Source: Pseudofrankia coriaricola
GTDB taxonomy: Bacteria; Actinomycetota; Actinomycetes; Frankiales; Frankiaceae
Direction: 5' to 3'
NCBI RefSeq assembly: GCF_001854805.1
Contig: NZ_MBLO01000222.1
Span: 1-64,000, forward strand
Length of the DNA stretch: 64,000 bases
Shown here: piece by piece, positions 34,418-43,450 of the stretch
How positions within the stretch are numbered: position 1 is the stretch's first letter
Layout: each line of letters begins with the position of its first letter
The notes under the pieces: model-generated
The model's input: the letters and a program-made list of their open reading frames with translations, nothing else
Database searches by the model: none
Told to the model about the DNA's origin: nothing
Program-made: the position numbers and the translations under genes

Positions 34418-34553
34418 GTTATCAGTCGATCGTCATCCAGCCGACCATGTGGCGTCCGTCACACGTCAGGCCGGACGCCTCGCCATGCCCGCCCGTCCGG
34501 GGCGGCTCGCGCAGTGCGTAGCGCGCATCGCCGCAGGTCATAGCATGACATAT

Positions 34554-34572
34554 TTAGCTTTGGCTTACCTAA
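34554..34572 (+). promoter_or_regulatory. Iron box for the four-gene half-transporter operon
   Basis: TTAGCTTTGGCTTACCTAA matches 16 of 19 consensus positions, about 130 bases before the GTG at 34702 in the divergent region. Together with the box at 34399-34417 it gives each of the two divergent operons its own operator. Confidence 0.8.
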
Positions 34573-34701
34573 GCTGATAGACACCTGGGGTGGCTCGGCT
34601 GCCCGGCCCGAACCGGACGGTGCGGGGCCGGCCCTCGCGCGTGGCGCGGCGTATCCGGCGCAACCCTTGGATCTGCCCGGACCCGACGGAAGGAGCTGCC
34701 C

Positions 34702-36594
34702 GTGAACGTCGTCGTGCCACCGCCCACCGACGGTGGTGCGCCGCCCGCCGATGGCGACGCGCCGGCGGCCCACGACGGCACCGCGCACGCCGGCATCGCC
34801 CACGCTGGCGCCGCGCACTCCGGCGCCGTGCCGTCGACCGGCACGGCAGGCCTGGCGGGCGGCGATCAGCCGACTGGCGGAGATCTGCTGCGGGCGGCGG
34901 TGCGCGGCCAGCGGCGCCGGCTGGCCGGCGGCGTCGTGGGGGCGATCTGTCACCAGGGCGGCGAGGCCCTCGTGCCCGTCCTGATCGGTGTCATCATCGA
35001 CCGCGCGGTCGCGACCGGCGCGACCAGCGGCCTGCTTGCCTGGCTCGGGGCGCTCGCCGCGGACTTCGTCCTGCTGTCCCTGGGCTTCCGGTTCGGCTTC
35101 CGGGTGACGGTGAACGCCTCCGAGTGGGCCGGGCATGACCTGCGCCTCCGGGTGGCGGCACGCGTCGTCGACGACCGCGGCGGGGCCGAGGAGGGCCGCC
35201 TCGCCGGCGAGCTCACGAACCTGGCCACCAGCGACGTCCGGCGTGCCAGTGCCGTCAACCTGGTCATGCCGGGCGGCACCGCCGGGTTCGCCGGCCTGGT
35301 GGTCGCGGCCGTCGCGCTGCTGAACGTGTCGATCGTGCTCGGCCTGCTGGTGCTGCTCGGCACGCCCCCGCTGCTGTGGCTCTCGCACCTGCTGGGCCGG
35401 CCGCTGGAGCGGCGCAGCGCGGTCGAGCAGGAACGCGCCGCGCGCGCGTCGGGCGTCGCCACCGACCTGGCCACCGGTCTGCGGGTGCTCAAGGGCATCG
35501 GCGCGGAGGATGCCGCGGTGGCCCGTTACCGGCGTACGAGCCAGGACTCGCTGGCCGCGACGCTGCGGGCCGCCCGGGCCCAGGCGGGGTTCGACGGCGC
35601 GGTGCTCGTGCTCAACGGGATCTTCCTGGCGGTGGTGGCGCTGCTCGCCGGGCGGCTGGCGGCACACGGCGAGATCAGCATCGGCGGTCTCGTCACCGCG
35701 GTGGGGCTCGCCCAGTACCTGCTCAGCCCCCTGGGCATGGTGACCACCGTCATCGGCCAGTTCGCCCAGGCCCGAGCGTCGGCCACGCGGATCGCCGCTG
35801 TCCTCGGCGCGCGGCCGGCGGTGGCCGGCGGGCGGGCGGACCCGCCGGCGCACCCGCACGGCCGCCTGCGGATCGGCGGCCTCGCCTGCGTCGACGGGCT
35901 GCGCGGCGTCGACCTCGATGTCGCCCCGGGAGAACTGCTGGGCCTGGTCGTCACCGACCCGGACGCCACCGGCGCCCTGTTGCGCTGCCTGGCGCGCGAG
36001 CGCGACCCGGACGCCGGTGTCGTCGAGCTCGACGGCGTGTCGCTCGCGGACCTCCCGCCCGGCGAGGCCCGCCGGCTGCTCCTCGTCGCCGACCACGACG
36101 CCGACCTCTTCGCGGGCACCCTCGCCGAGAACGTCGCCTCCGGCCTCGCCGCGGACGGACCGGCCATGTTCGCCGCGGCCGACGCGCCGACGCGCGCCGC
36201 CGCCCTGTCGTCGGCGCTGGCGGCGGCAGGGGCCGACGAGGTGGCGCGGGCGCTTCCCGACGGCGTCGACACGGAGATCTCCGAGTTCGGTCGGTCGCTG
36301 TCGGGCGGCCAGCGCCAGCGGGTCGCGCTCGCCCGCGCGCTCGCCGCCGACCCTCCCGTGCTGGTGCTGCATGAGCCGACCACCGCCGTCGACACGGTCA
36401 CGGAGGCCCGGATCGCCACCGGCCTGCGCGAGCTGCGGCGCGGGCGGACGACGGTGCTGGTCGCGACGAGCCCGGCGCTGCTGGCCGTGACCGACCGGGT
36501 GGTGATGCTCGACGGCGGCGGCGTGCGGGCCGACGGCACGCACCGCGACCTGCTCGACAGCGACGCCGGCTACCGCGCGGCGGTGCTCGCGTGA
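34702..36594 (+). CDS. ABC half-transporter (TMD-NBD fusion) with degenerate ATP site
   Basis: 630 aa from GTG at 34702 (GGAAGGAG upstream). An Ala/Pro-rich N-terminus of about 55 residues precedes six helices of a type-I exporter-like domain (residues 60-350) and a nucleotide-binding domain. In that domain the Walker A site reads GLVVTDPDATGALL (residues 414-427), with no Lys or Gly-Lys-Ser. The Walker B aspartate is His (VLVLHEPTTAVD, H557), while the signature LSGGQRQR (533) is perfect. It therefore probably does not hydrolyse ATP at its own Walker site but donates its signature to its partner. First of four overlapping genes (GTGA overlap with the next) under the iron box at 34554. Probably exports or imports the siderophore as a heterodimer. 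Confidence 0.92.
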   Translation: MNVVVPPPTDGGAPPADGDAPAAHDGTAHAGIAHAGAAHSGAVPSTGTAGLAGGDQPTGGDLLRAAVRGQRRRLAGGVVGAICHQGGEALVPVLIGVIIDRAVATGATSGLLAWLGALAADFVLLSLGFRFGFRVTVNASEWAGHDLRLRVAARVVDDRGGAEEGRLAGELTNLATSDVRRASAVNLVMPGGTAGFAGLVVAAVALLNVSIVLGLLVLLGTPPLLWLSHLLGRPLERRSAVEQERAARASGVATDLATGLRVLKGIGAEDAAVARYRRTSQDSLAATLRAARAQAGFDGAVLVLNGIFLAVVALLAGRLAAHGEISIGGLVTAVGLAQYLLSPLGMVTTVIGQFAQARASATRIAAVLGARPAVAGGRADPPAHPHGRLRIGGLACVDGLRGVDLDVAPGELLGLVVTDPDATGALLRCLARERDPDAGVVELDGVSLADLPPGEARRLLLVADHDADLFAGTLAENVASGLAADGPAMFAAADAPTRAAALSSALAAAGADEVARALPDGVDTEISEFGRSLSGGQRQRVALARALAADPPVLVLHEPTTAVDTVTEARIATGLRELRRGRTTVLVATSPALLAVTDRVVMLDGGGVRADGTHRDLLDSDAGYRAAVLA

Positions 36595-38615
36595 CCGCCC
36601 CGGGCGGATCGACGGCCGGCACGGCGCCGGGGGCGGTGCTGCTGCCGACCGCGAGCGGCGCGCGCACCGGGGCCGCCGTCGGCGAGCTGTTGCGGCCGCG
36701 GTGGGCGCTGGCCGTCGCCGCGCTGGTTGCGGTCGCGGCGGCGACGGGCGTCGGGCTGCTGACGGCGCCGATCCTCGGGCACCTCGTCGACCTCGCCGTC
36801 GACGGTCACCGGGCCGCCGCGATGACGACGCCGTTCCTGTTCCTGGTCGTGGTCGCGGTCGTCGCCGGGGCGCTGACGGTGGTCGGTGAGTCGCTGGTCG
36901 CGCGCCTCGGCGAGGACATGCTCGCCGAGCTGCGCGAACGGCTGGTGGCCCGGGCGCTGCGCCTGCCGCTGGAGCGGGTCGAGGCGGCGGGGACGGGTGA
37001 CCTGACCGCCCGGGTAACCAACGACGTCGGGATGATCGCCGACGTCGTCCGGTCGGCGCTGCCGCAGTTCGCCCGCGCCGGTCTGACGATCGGGCTCACC
37101 CTGGTCGGCATCGCGGTGCTCGACTGGCGTTTCCTGCTGGCCGCGCTGCTGGCCACCCCGGTCCAGGCCGCGACGGTCCGGTGGTACGCGCGGACCGCGC
37201 CGCCGGTGTACGCCACGCAGCGGATCGCCGCCGGCGCCCAGCAGCAGCAGCTCCTGGAGACGGTCGGCGGCGCGGCGACGGTCCGGGCGTTCCACCTTTC
37301 CGCGCGCCAGCTGGGACGGGTCGAGGAGCGGTCCGCGACGGCTGTCCGCTGGACGCTGTCGGGGACCGCGCTGATCACCCGGTTCTTCGGCCGGCTGAAC
37401 CTGGCGGAGTTCATCGGGCTCGCCGCGGTGCTGTCCACCGGTTTCCTGCTCGTCCGGCACGACGCGGTCAGCATCGGCACGGCGACCGCGGCGGCGCTGT
37501 ACTTCCACAACCTGTTCAACCCGATCAACGCCGCCCTCAGCCTCGTCGACGACGCCCAGGCCGCCGGCGCGAGCCTCGCCCGCCTGGTCGGCGTCATCGA
37601 CCTGCCGGACGAGACCGCCACGGCCGCGGCACCGCCCCCCCAGGGCACGCGCGCGGCGGACGGCAACGGGCGTCGCACCGCGCGGCCGCCCGCCGAGGCG
37701 TCTTCCGTCGTCTCCACTGCTTCCGTCTTCTCCACTGCCTCCACCGGACCGGCCCCCGCCGGCGTGCTGGCCGGGGCCGGCCAGCAGGTCGCGACGGCGA
37801 GGCCCGTGGCGCCCGGCGTCCTGGTCGAGCCGAGCGCGGCGTCCGTGAGCGTGGCCCGGGTGACGTTCGGCTACCGCCCGGGGCATGACGTGCTGCGGGA
37901 CGTCGATCTCACGGTCCGGGCGGGGGAACGGGTCGCGCTGGTCGGCGCGAGCGGCGCCGGCAAGACGACCCTGGCCAAGCTGATCGCGGGTATCCACCTG
38001 CCGTCACGCGGCTCGGTGTCGATCGGCGGTGTCCCGCTCGACGAGCTCGGGCCGGCGGCGACGAGGCGCACCGTGGCGCTGGTCACCCAGGAGGTGCACG
38101 TCTTCGCCGGCCTGCTGACCGACGACCTCCGGCTGGCCGCGCCGGGCGCCACCGACGACGAGCTGCGCGCGGCGCTCGACACGGTCGGGGCCCTCGCCTG
38201 GGTGCAGCTGCTGCCGGCGGGCCTGGACACTGTCGTCGGCGAGGGCGGCCACCGGCTGACCGTCGCCCAGGCACAGCAGCTGGCGCTCGCGCGCCTGGTC
38301 CTCGCCGACCCGCCGGTCGCCATCCTGGACGAGGCCACGGCCGAGGCCGGCAGCGCGGCGGCCCGCGCACTGGACGCCGCCGCCGACGCGGCGCTGCGCG
38401 GCCGCACCGCCATCCTGGTCGCCCACCGGCTCGCCCAGGCGGCCACGGCCGACCGCGTTGTCGTGCTCGACGAGGGCCGCGTCGTCGAGTCCGGCCCGCA
38501 CGCCGAGCTGCTGACCACGCCCGGTCCGTACGCCACCCTCTGGTCCGCCTGGACCGCCCACCGTCCGGACGCTCCTGGCGGGTCCGTGCCGCCCCTCGCC
38601 CCGAGGAGGGCCTGA
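36591..38615 (+). CDS. ABC half-transporter (TMD-NBD fusion), partner with intact Walker A but altered signature
   Basis: 674 aa from GTG at 36591. Six helices (about residues 30-320), a 65-residue Ser/Thr/Ala-rich linker, then the nucleotide-binding domain. Walker A GASGAGKTT is intact (K458) and Walker B PPVAILDEATAEAG keeps the catalytic Glu. The signature reads LTVAQAQQ (556-563) where LSGGQ is expected. It complements the upstream partner exactly: working Walker motifs here, working signature there, so the heterodimer has one canonical composite ATP site. Overlaps the upstream gene by 4 bp and the downstream ATG by 1 bp. A related arrangement is known in heterodimeric ABC exporters such as TM287/288. 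Confidence 0.92.
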   Translation: MTAPGGSTAGTAPGAVLLPTASGARTGAAVGELLRPRWALAVAALVAVAAATGVGLLTAPILGHLVDLAVDGHRAAAMTTPFLFLVVVAVVAGALTVVGESLVARLGEDMLAELRERLVARALRLPLERVEAAGTGDLTARVTNDVGMIADVVRSALPQFARAGLTIGLTLVGIAVLDWRFLLAALLATPVQAATVRWYARTAPPVYATQRIAAGAQQQQLLETVGGAATVRAFHLSARQLGRVEERSATAVRWTLSGTALITRFFGRLNLAEFIGLAAVLSTGFLLVRHDAVSIGTATAAALYFHNLFNPINAALSLVDDAQAAGASLARLVGVIDLPDETATAAAPPPQGTRAADGNGRRTARPPAEASSVVSTASVFSTASTGPAPAGVLAGAGQQVATARPVAPGVLVEPSAASVSVARVTFGYRPGHDVLRDVDLTVRAGERVALVGASGAGKTTLAKLIAGIHLPSRGSVSIGGVPLDELGPAATRRTVALVTQEVHVFAGLLTDDLRLAAPGATDDELRAALDTVGALAWVQLLPAGLDTVVGEGGHRLTVAQAQQLALARLVLADPPVAILDEATAEAGSAAARALDAAADAALRGRTAILVAHRLAQAATADRVVVLDEGRVVESGPHAELLTTPGPYATLWSAWTAHRPDAPGGSVPPLAPRRA

Positions 38616-40348
38616 TGGCCGCCGACCTGGCCGCGGCTGATCTCGCCGAGCTGCGGCGGCCGGTCCGCGGGCGGACGATGGTGGGAGCCGTGCTGCAGGC
38701 GCTGGCCGCGGTGCTGGCGGTGACGCCGGCGGTCGTGCTGGTGGAGATCGCGCGGCGGCTGCTGAACGGGTCAGGGCAGCCCGTGTGGCCGCTCGCGTGG
38801 CTGGCGGTCGGGCTGCTCGTGGCCCGGTTCGTGCTGTACGCGTCGGCGAGCCTGCTCAACCATCTCGCCGACGCGGACCTCGCCTACCTGCTGCGCCGCC
38901 GCCTGACCGAGCAGCTGAGCGCGCTGCCGCTGAGCTGGTTCGCGGGCGGCGTGTCTGCCCGGGTGCGCGCCACGGCGCAGGACGACGTCGCGACGCTGCA
39001 CCACGCGGTGGCACACGCCCGCGGGGACCTGGCCTCAGCCGTGGCCGGCCCGGTGGTGGTCGTCGGCTACCTGCTCTGGGTGGACTGGCCGCTGGCCCTG
39101 CTGACGGTGGTGATGGTCGGCGCGGCCCAGGCGATCCGGATGCGGGTCCAGGTCCGTGCCACGGAACAGATGGGCCGCATCGCGGCGGCGAACACAGAGC
39201 TGACGGCGGCGGTGCTCGAGACGGTGCGGGGCATCAGCGTCGTCAAGACGTTCGCCGGCGGCCGGGGCGCGGCGCGGTTCACCGCGGCCGCGGCGCAGTA
39301 CGTCGACGCCGACGAGCAGGCACAGCGGATCTTTCTGCGGCCCCGCGGCGTGGCCAGGGCGACGGTCGCCCCGGCGACCGTGGTGTTCGCGGTCACCGCC
39401 GTCGGGACCGGGCTGGTCGCGGCCGGGTGGAGCGACCCGGTGGACCTGGTGGCCTTCACCCTGCTCGCGGTCGGCCTGTTCGAGCAGCTCACCCCGATCT
39501 ACCTCGCCCAGGACCTGCGGGAGAGCGCCCAGGGAGCGGCCGGCCGCATCGGCGAGCTGCTGCGGGAGCCTGCGCAGCCGGCCGTCGAGCACGGGCGGGC
39601 CCGCGCGGTGGGCACCCCGCTGACGGTGGAGTTCGACGACGTCCACTTCGGCTACGCGGACGGGCACCGGGTCCTGCACGGCGTAAGCGCCACACTCGCG
39701 CCGGGCACCGTGACGGCGCTGGTCGGGCCGTCCGGGGCGGGGAAGTCGACGCTGGCCATGCTGTTGGCGCGCTTCGCCGACGTCTCCGAGGGCGCCATCC
39801 GGCTCGGCGGCGTCGACCTGCGCGACCTCGACCGGGACGACCTGTACCGCCACGTCGGGTTCCTGCTGCAGGACGCCGTCCTGCTGCGCCGCTCGATCCG
39901 CGACAACATCGCCCTGCCCGTCCCGGACGCGAGCGAGGAGGCGGTGCGCGCGGCGGCCCGCGCGGCCGCCGTCGACGACCGGGTCCTGGCGCTGCCGCGA
40001 GGCTACGACTCGGTGGCCGGCGAGGACGCCCTTCTGTCCGGCGGGGAGGCGCAGCGGGTCGCGATCGCGCGGACCCTGCTCGCCGGGACGCCGATCGTCG
40101 TCCTCGACGAGGCGACCGCGTTCGCCGACCCGGACTCCGAGGCCGCGATCCAGGACGCGCTGGCGGAGCTGGCCGCCGGCCGCACCCTGCTCGTGATCGC
40201 GCACCGCCTTTACACGGTCACCGAGGCCGACCAGATCCTGGTCCTCGACGAGGGGCGCATCGTCGAGCGCGGCCGGCACGGCGACCTGCTCGCCGCCGAC
40301 GGGCGCTACGCCCAGCTCTGGCACGCCCAGCAGGGGAGTGAACTGTGA
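38615..40348 (+). CDS. ABC half-transporter, YbtP/IrtA-like (siderophore importer subunit without SIP domain)
   Basis: 577 aa. Six helices (about residues 25-310; inner segment LNHLADADLAYLLRRRLTEQLSALPLSWF, with the LPLSWF loop common to IrtAB and YbtPQ), then a fully canonical nucleotide-binding domain: Walker A GPSGAGKST, LRRSIRDNIALP Q-loop region, signature LSGGEAQR, Walker B IVVLDEATAFADPD, switch His in VIAHRLYTV. Mycobacterial IrtA carries an extra N-terminal siderophore-interaction (FAD) domain; none is present here. Third of four overlapping genes; pairs with the next gene. Exporter-fold proteins of this group import ferric mycobactin or yersiniabactin, so import is the likely role. 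Confidence 0.9.
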   Translation: MAADLAAADLAELRRPVRGRTMVGAVLQALAAVLAVTPAVVLVEIARRLLNGSGQPVWPLAWLAVGLLVARFVLYASASLLNHLADADLAYLLRRRLTEQLSALPLSWFAGGVSARVRATAQDDVATLHHAVAHARGDLASAVAGPVVVVGYLLWVDWPLALLTVVMVGAAQAIRMRVQVRATEQMGRIAAANTELTAAVLETVRGISVVKTFAGGRGAARFTAAAAQYVDADEQAQRIFLRPRGVARATVAPATVVFAVTAVGTGLVAAGWSDPVDLVAFTLLAVGLFEQLTPIYLAQDLRESAQGAAGRIGELLREPAQPAVEHGRARAVGTPLTVEFDDVHFGYADGHRVLHGVSATLAPGTVTALVGPSGAGKSTLAMLLARFADVSEGAIRLGGVDLRDLDRDDLYRHVGFLLQDAVLLRRSIRDNIALPVPDASEEAVRAAARAAAVDDRVLALPRGYDSVAGEDALLSGGEAQRVAIARTLLAGTPIVVLDEATAFADPDSEAAIQDALAELAAGRTLLVIAHRLYTVTEADQILVLDEGRIVERGRHGDLLAADGRYAQLWHAQQGSEL

Positions 40349-42114
40349 CGGACGATCCGCTGCGGGGCCTCATCCCGGCCGGTCAGCACCGGCCGCTGGG
40401 CCGCTACCTGGCGGCGGTGGCCGCCTACGCCGTGAGCGAGGGCGTCGCGTTCGGGGTGCTCGTCCCACTGCTGATCGCCCTGCTCGACGGCCGCGCCGCC
40501 ACCGCCGCCTGGTGGCTGATCCCGCTCACCGCCGCCGCCGGGGTTGGCTGGTTCGCGCACTACTACCTCGGGTCGCGGGCGCTGCGGATGTCCTCGGCCT
40601 GGCGCCGCGCTCTCTACACCCGCATCGGTGACAAGGTCGTGACGCTGCCGCTGGGCTGGTTCGACGGGCCGAGGGCCGGCCAGGTGCCGCAGCTGATCGT
40701 CGGTGACGTGGCCCGGGTGGCGAGCACTGTCTTCCTCGTCCAGGCCCTCCTCGGCGCGGTCCTGACCCCGGCCACGATCGCGGTGTTCCTGCTCGTCTTC
40801 GACTGGCGGGTCGGGCTCGCGGCGCTGCTTGTCGTCCCGGTCGTGCTCGCCGCGCTCTCGGTCGGCCGCCGGCTGACGGAACGTACCGAGGCGGCCAACC
40901 ACGCCGCGACCGCCGAGGCCGGCAGCCGGCTGGTCGAGTTCGCCGGCGCCCAGCCGACCCTGCGGGCCACCGGCAACGCCGCCGCCGGCCGCGTGGGCCT
41001 CGACGAGGCGCTGGCCGCCCAGCACCGGGCGGCGCGGCGCGAGATCGTCGGCTCGCTGCCCGGCGAGTACCTCGGCGAGCTCGGCATCCAGCTCGCCTTC
41101 ACCGCGCTGCTCCTCACCGGCCTCGCCCTGGCCACCGACCATCAGCTCGCGCCGGCCCGGATGATCGCCGTCGTCGTCCTCGGGATCAGCCTGCTGCGCC
41201 CGCTTGACGCGCTCGTCGGCCTCGGCGGGGTGCTGCGGGCCTGCCAGTCGTCCGCCGGGCGGATCGACGAGCTCCTCGCGGTCGAGCCGCTCCCGGAGCC
41301 CGCGGCCGGCCAGCCGATCGGCGACGCCGGGATCGAGCTCGCCGACGTCCGCTTCGGCTATCCCGGCGGCCCCGAGGTGTTCACCGGGCTGACGCTGACG
41401 ATCCCGGCCGGCCGCACCACCGCGCTCGTCGGCGCGTCCGGCTCGGGGAAGACCACCGTCACCAAGCTCATCGCCCGCTTCCACGACGTCGGCGCCGGCT
41501 CGGTGCGCGTCGGCGGCGTCGACGTCCGCGAGCTCACCAGCGCCGAGCTGCTCGGCCACATCGCGCTCGTGTTCCAGGACGTCTACCTGTTCGACGCCAC
41601 CCTCGAGGACAACATTCGCTTCGGCAACCCCGACGCCACCCCGGAACAGGTGCGCGACGCGGCCCGGCGCGCCCAGGTGGACTCCATCGTCGCCCGGCTC
41701 CCGGACGGCTGGGTCAGCCGCGTCGGCGAGGGCGGCCGGCTGCTGTCCGGCGGCGAACGCCAGCGCGTCGCCATCGCCCGCGCCCTGTGCAAGGACGCGC
41801 CCATCGTGCTCCTCGACGAGGCCACCGCGTCCCTCGACACCGAGAACGAGGCCGCGGTGCACGCGGCCCTGGCGGAGCTCGCCGTCCACCGCACGGTCCT
41901 GGTCATCGCGCACCGCCTCGACACGATCGTGCGCGCCGACCAGATCGCGGTCCTCGACGGTGGCCGCGTCGTGGAGTGCGGCCCGCATGCCGAGCTGCTG
42001 GCCCAGGACGGGCGATACGCCGCCTTCTGGCGCGAACGCGGCCGCGCCCGCGGGTGGCGGCTGCACGCCGGCGAGCGCCTGGACCGGGAGCCCGCCGACC
42101 AGACAAGCCCATAA
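40345..42114 (+). CDS. ABC half-transporter, YbtQ/IrtB-like (siderophore importer subunit)
   Basis: 589 aa from GTG at 40345 (GTGA overlap). Six helices (YTRIGDKVVTLPLGWFDGPRAGQVPQLIVGDVARVA matches IrtB/YbtQ), then a canonical nucleotide-binding domain: Walker A GASGSGKTT, VFQDVYLFDATLEDNIRFG, signature LSGGERQR, Walker B IVLLDEATASLDTENE, switch His in VIAHRLDTI. Both partners of this pair have complete ATP sites, unlike the pair upstream. Last gene of the operon that begins at 34702. Likely forms the IrtAB/YbtPQ-type importer of the ferric complex; direction of transport is inferred from family. Confidence 0.92.
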   Translation: MTDDPLRGLIPAGQHRPLGRYLAAVAAYAVSEGVAFGVLVPLLIALLDGRAATAAWWLIPLTAAAGVGWFAHYYLGSRALRMSSAWRRALYTRIGDKVVTLPLGWFDGPRAGQVPQLIVGDVARVASTVFLVQALLGAVLTPATIAVFLLVFDWRVGLAALLVVPVVLAALSVGRRLTERTEAANHAATAEAGSRLVEFAGAQPTLRATGNAAAGRVGLDEALAAQHRAARREIVGSLPGEYLGELGIQLAFTALLLTGLALATDHQLAPARMIAVVVLGISLLRPLDALVGLGGVLRACQSSAGRIDELLAVEPLPEPAAGQPIGDAGIELADVRFGYPGGPEVFTGLTLTIPAGRTTALVGASGSGKTTVTKLIARFHDVGAGSVRVGGVDVRELTSAELLGHIALVFQDVYLFDATLEDNIRFGNPDATPEQVRDAARRAQVDSIVARLPDGWVSRVGEGGRLLSGGERQRVAIARALCKDAPIVLLDEATASLDTENEAAVHAALAELAVHRTVLVIAHRLDTIVRADQIAVLDGGRVVECGPHAELLAQDGRYAAFWRERGRARGWRLHAGERLDREPADQTSP

Positions 42115-42203
42115 GGCGGGTGCCGCGCTCTCCGAGGTGGTCGCGGCCCTGGCGTCGGGCGGTGGCCGGTCCTTGCCGTCGTCCGCCGGTCGGTTTGCCG
42201 GAT

Positions 42204-42222
42204 GTAGGTTAACCTGGCCTTA
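42204..42222 (+). promoter_or_regulatory. Putative iron box before second FecCD operon
   Basis: GTAGGTTAACCTGGCCTTA contains the perfect palindrome AGGTTAACCT and matches 13 of 19 positions of the IdeR consensus. Weaker than the other boxes but correctly placed about 30 bases before the GTG at 42251. Confidence 0.6.
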
Positions 42223-42250
42223 CTTGTCGGGCCGGACTGTGGGGCGGTTG

Positions 42251-43450
42251 GTGCGTACTGTCACGGACGGCGTTCCCGCCGAGCGTCCGCCGGCCCCCTC
42301 GGCACACCCGCCGAAGGGCGACGCGACGGCGACGCACCCGCCCGTCCCGGTGGTCGGTACGTCCGCGGCGATCCTCGCGGTCGCACCGGTGCCCGTGGCC
42401 GTCGGGGAGTCCCAGGCCACGCGGCTGCGCCAGGCCCGCTGGCGGCTGTGGGAGCCGCGGCGGCGGCGGTTGCCAGGTCTGACGCTCGCGGTGGTCGTGC
42501 TGGCCGGGGTGTGCCTGCTCAGCGTCTGGATCGGCGCGAACCATCTCCCGTTCACCGTCGTGTGGCGGGTCCTGTGGCACGACGACGGCTCGCAGGCCGC
42601 CGTGGTCGTCCACGACCTGCGGATCCCGCGCACGCTGCTCGGCCTGGTGGTCGGCGCCGCGCTGGGCGTCGCCGGAGCGCTGACGCAGGCGCTGACCCGC
42701 AACGACCTGGTCGAGCCGGGGATGCTCGGGGTCAGCATCGGCGCGTCCGCCGCGGTCGTCGTCGCGATCTCGGTCTTCGGCATCACGAGCCCGGCCGGCT
42801 ACGTGTGGTTCTCGCTCGTCGGCGCCGCCGTGACCTCGGTCGCCGTGTTCGCGATCGGCGCCACCGGCCGCTCGGGGACGTCGCCGGCGACCCTGGTCGT
42901 GACCGGCGCGGCCGCCACCGCCGTCCTCGGGTCGTTCGTCTACGCCGCGCTGCTGCTCGACACCCGCACGTTCGACCAGTTCCGGCACTGGGACGTCGGC
43001 TCGCTGGCGGTGCGGGGATCGGGCAGCCTGACCGCGACGGCGCCGATCATGGCGGCCGGTCTCCTCATCGCCTGCACCCTCGGCCGCCCGCTGAACGCCC
43101 TCGCGCTGGGAGATGAGGCGGCGCGCGGGCTGGGCGTCCGCCTGCACCGCGCCCGGGTGTCGGGTGCCGTCGCCGTCGTCCTGCTCTGCGGCGGGGCGAC
43201 GGCCGCGGCCGGGCCGATCACGTTCGTCGGCCTGGCCGTCCCGCACATCGCCCGCGTGATCGCCGGTCCCGACAACCGCTGGGTCCTGCCGTACTCCGCG
43301 GTGCTGGCCCCGGTCCTGCTGATCGGCTCGGACCTCGTCGGCCGGGTGATCATCGCGCCGGGAGAGCTGCAGGTGGGGGTCGTCACGGCCTTCGTCGGGG
43401 CGCCGGTGTTCATCGTGCTGTGCCGCCGCGCGAGGCTGGGCCGGGCGTGA
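42251..43450 (+). CDS. Ferric-siderophore permease (FecCD family), second system, first subunit
   Basis: About 399 aa from GTG at 42251; the frame is open upstream into the previous gene, and GGGGCGG supports this start. About 75 residues of Pro/Ala-rich cytoplasmic tail precede ten helices with FecCD landmarks: LRIPRTLLGLVVGAALGVAGALTQALTRNDLVEPGMLGVSIGASAA, the coupling loop ALGDEAARGLGVRLHRAR, GPITFVGLAVPHIARVIAGPDNRWVLPYSAV, and the ending APGELQVGVVTAFVGAPVFIVLCRRARLG. Closely related to the gene at 32222-33391. This operon has no binding protein of its own. Confidence 0.93.
   Translation: MRTVTDGVPAERPPAPSAHPPKGDATATHPPVPVVGTSAAILAVAPVPVAVGESQATRLRQARWRLWEPRRRRLPGLTLAVVVLAGVCLLSVWIGANHLPFTVVWRVLWHDDGSQAAVVVHDLRIPRTLLGLVVGAALGVAGALTQALTRNDLVEPGMLGVSIGASAAVVVAISVFGITSPAGYVWFSLVGAAVTSVAVFAIGATGRSGTSPATLVVTGAAATAVLGSFVYAALLLDTRTFDQFRHWDVGSLAVRGSGSLTATAPIMAAGLLIACTLGRPLNALALGDEAARGLGVRLHRARVSGAVAVVLLCGGATAAAGPITFVGLAVPHIARVIAGPDNRWVLPYSAVLAPVLLIGSDLVGRVIIAPGELQVGVVTAFVGAPVFIVLCRRARLGRA

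Noticed and set aside
41960-42250. N-terminal extension of the FecCD permease into the preceding half-transporter gene
   Set aside because: The extension overlaps the YbtQ-like gene in another frame and crosses the iron box at 42204-42222. The GTG at 42251 gives a normal permease tail.
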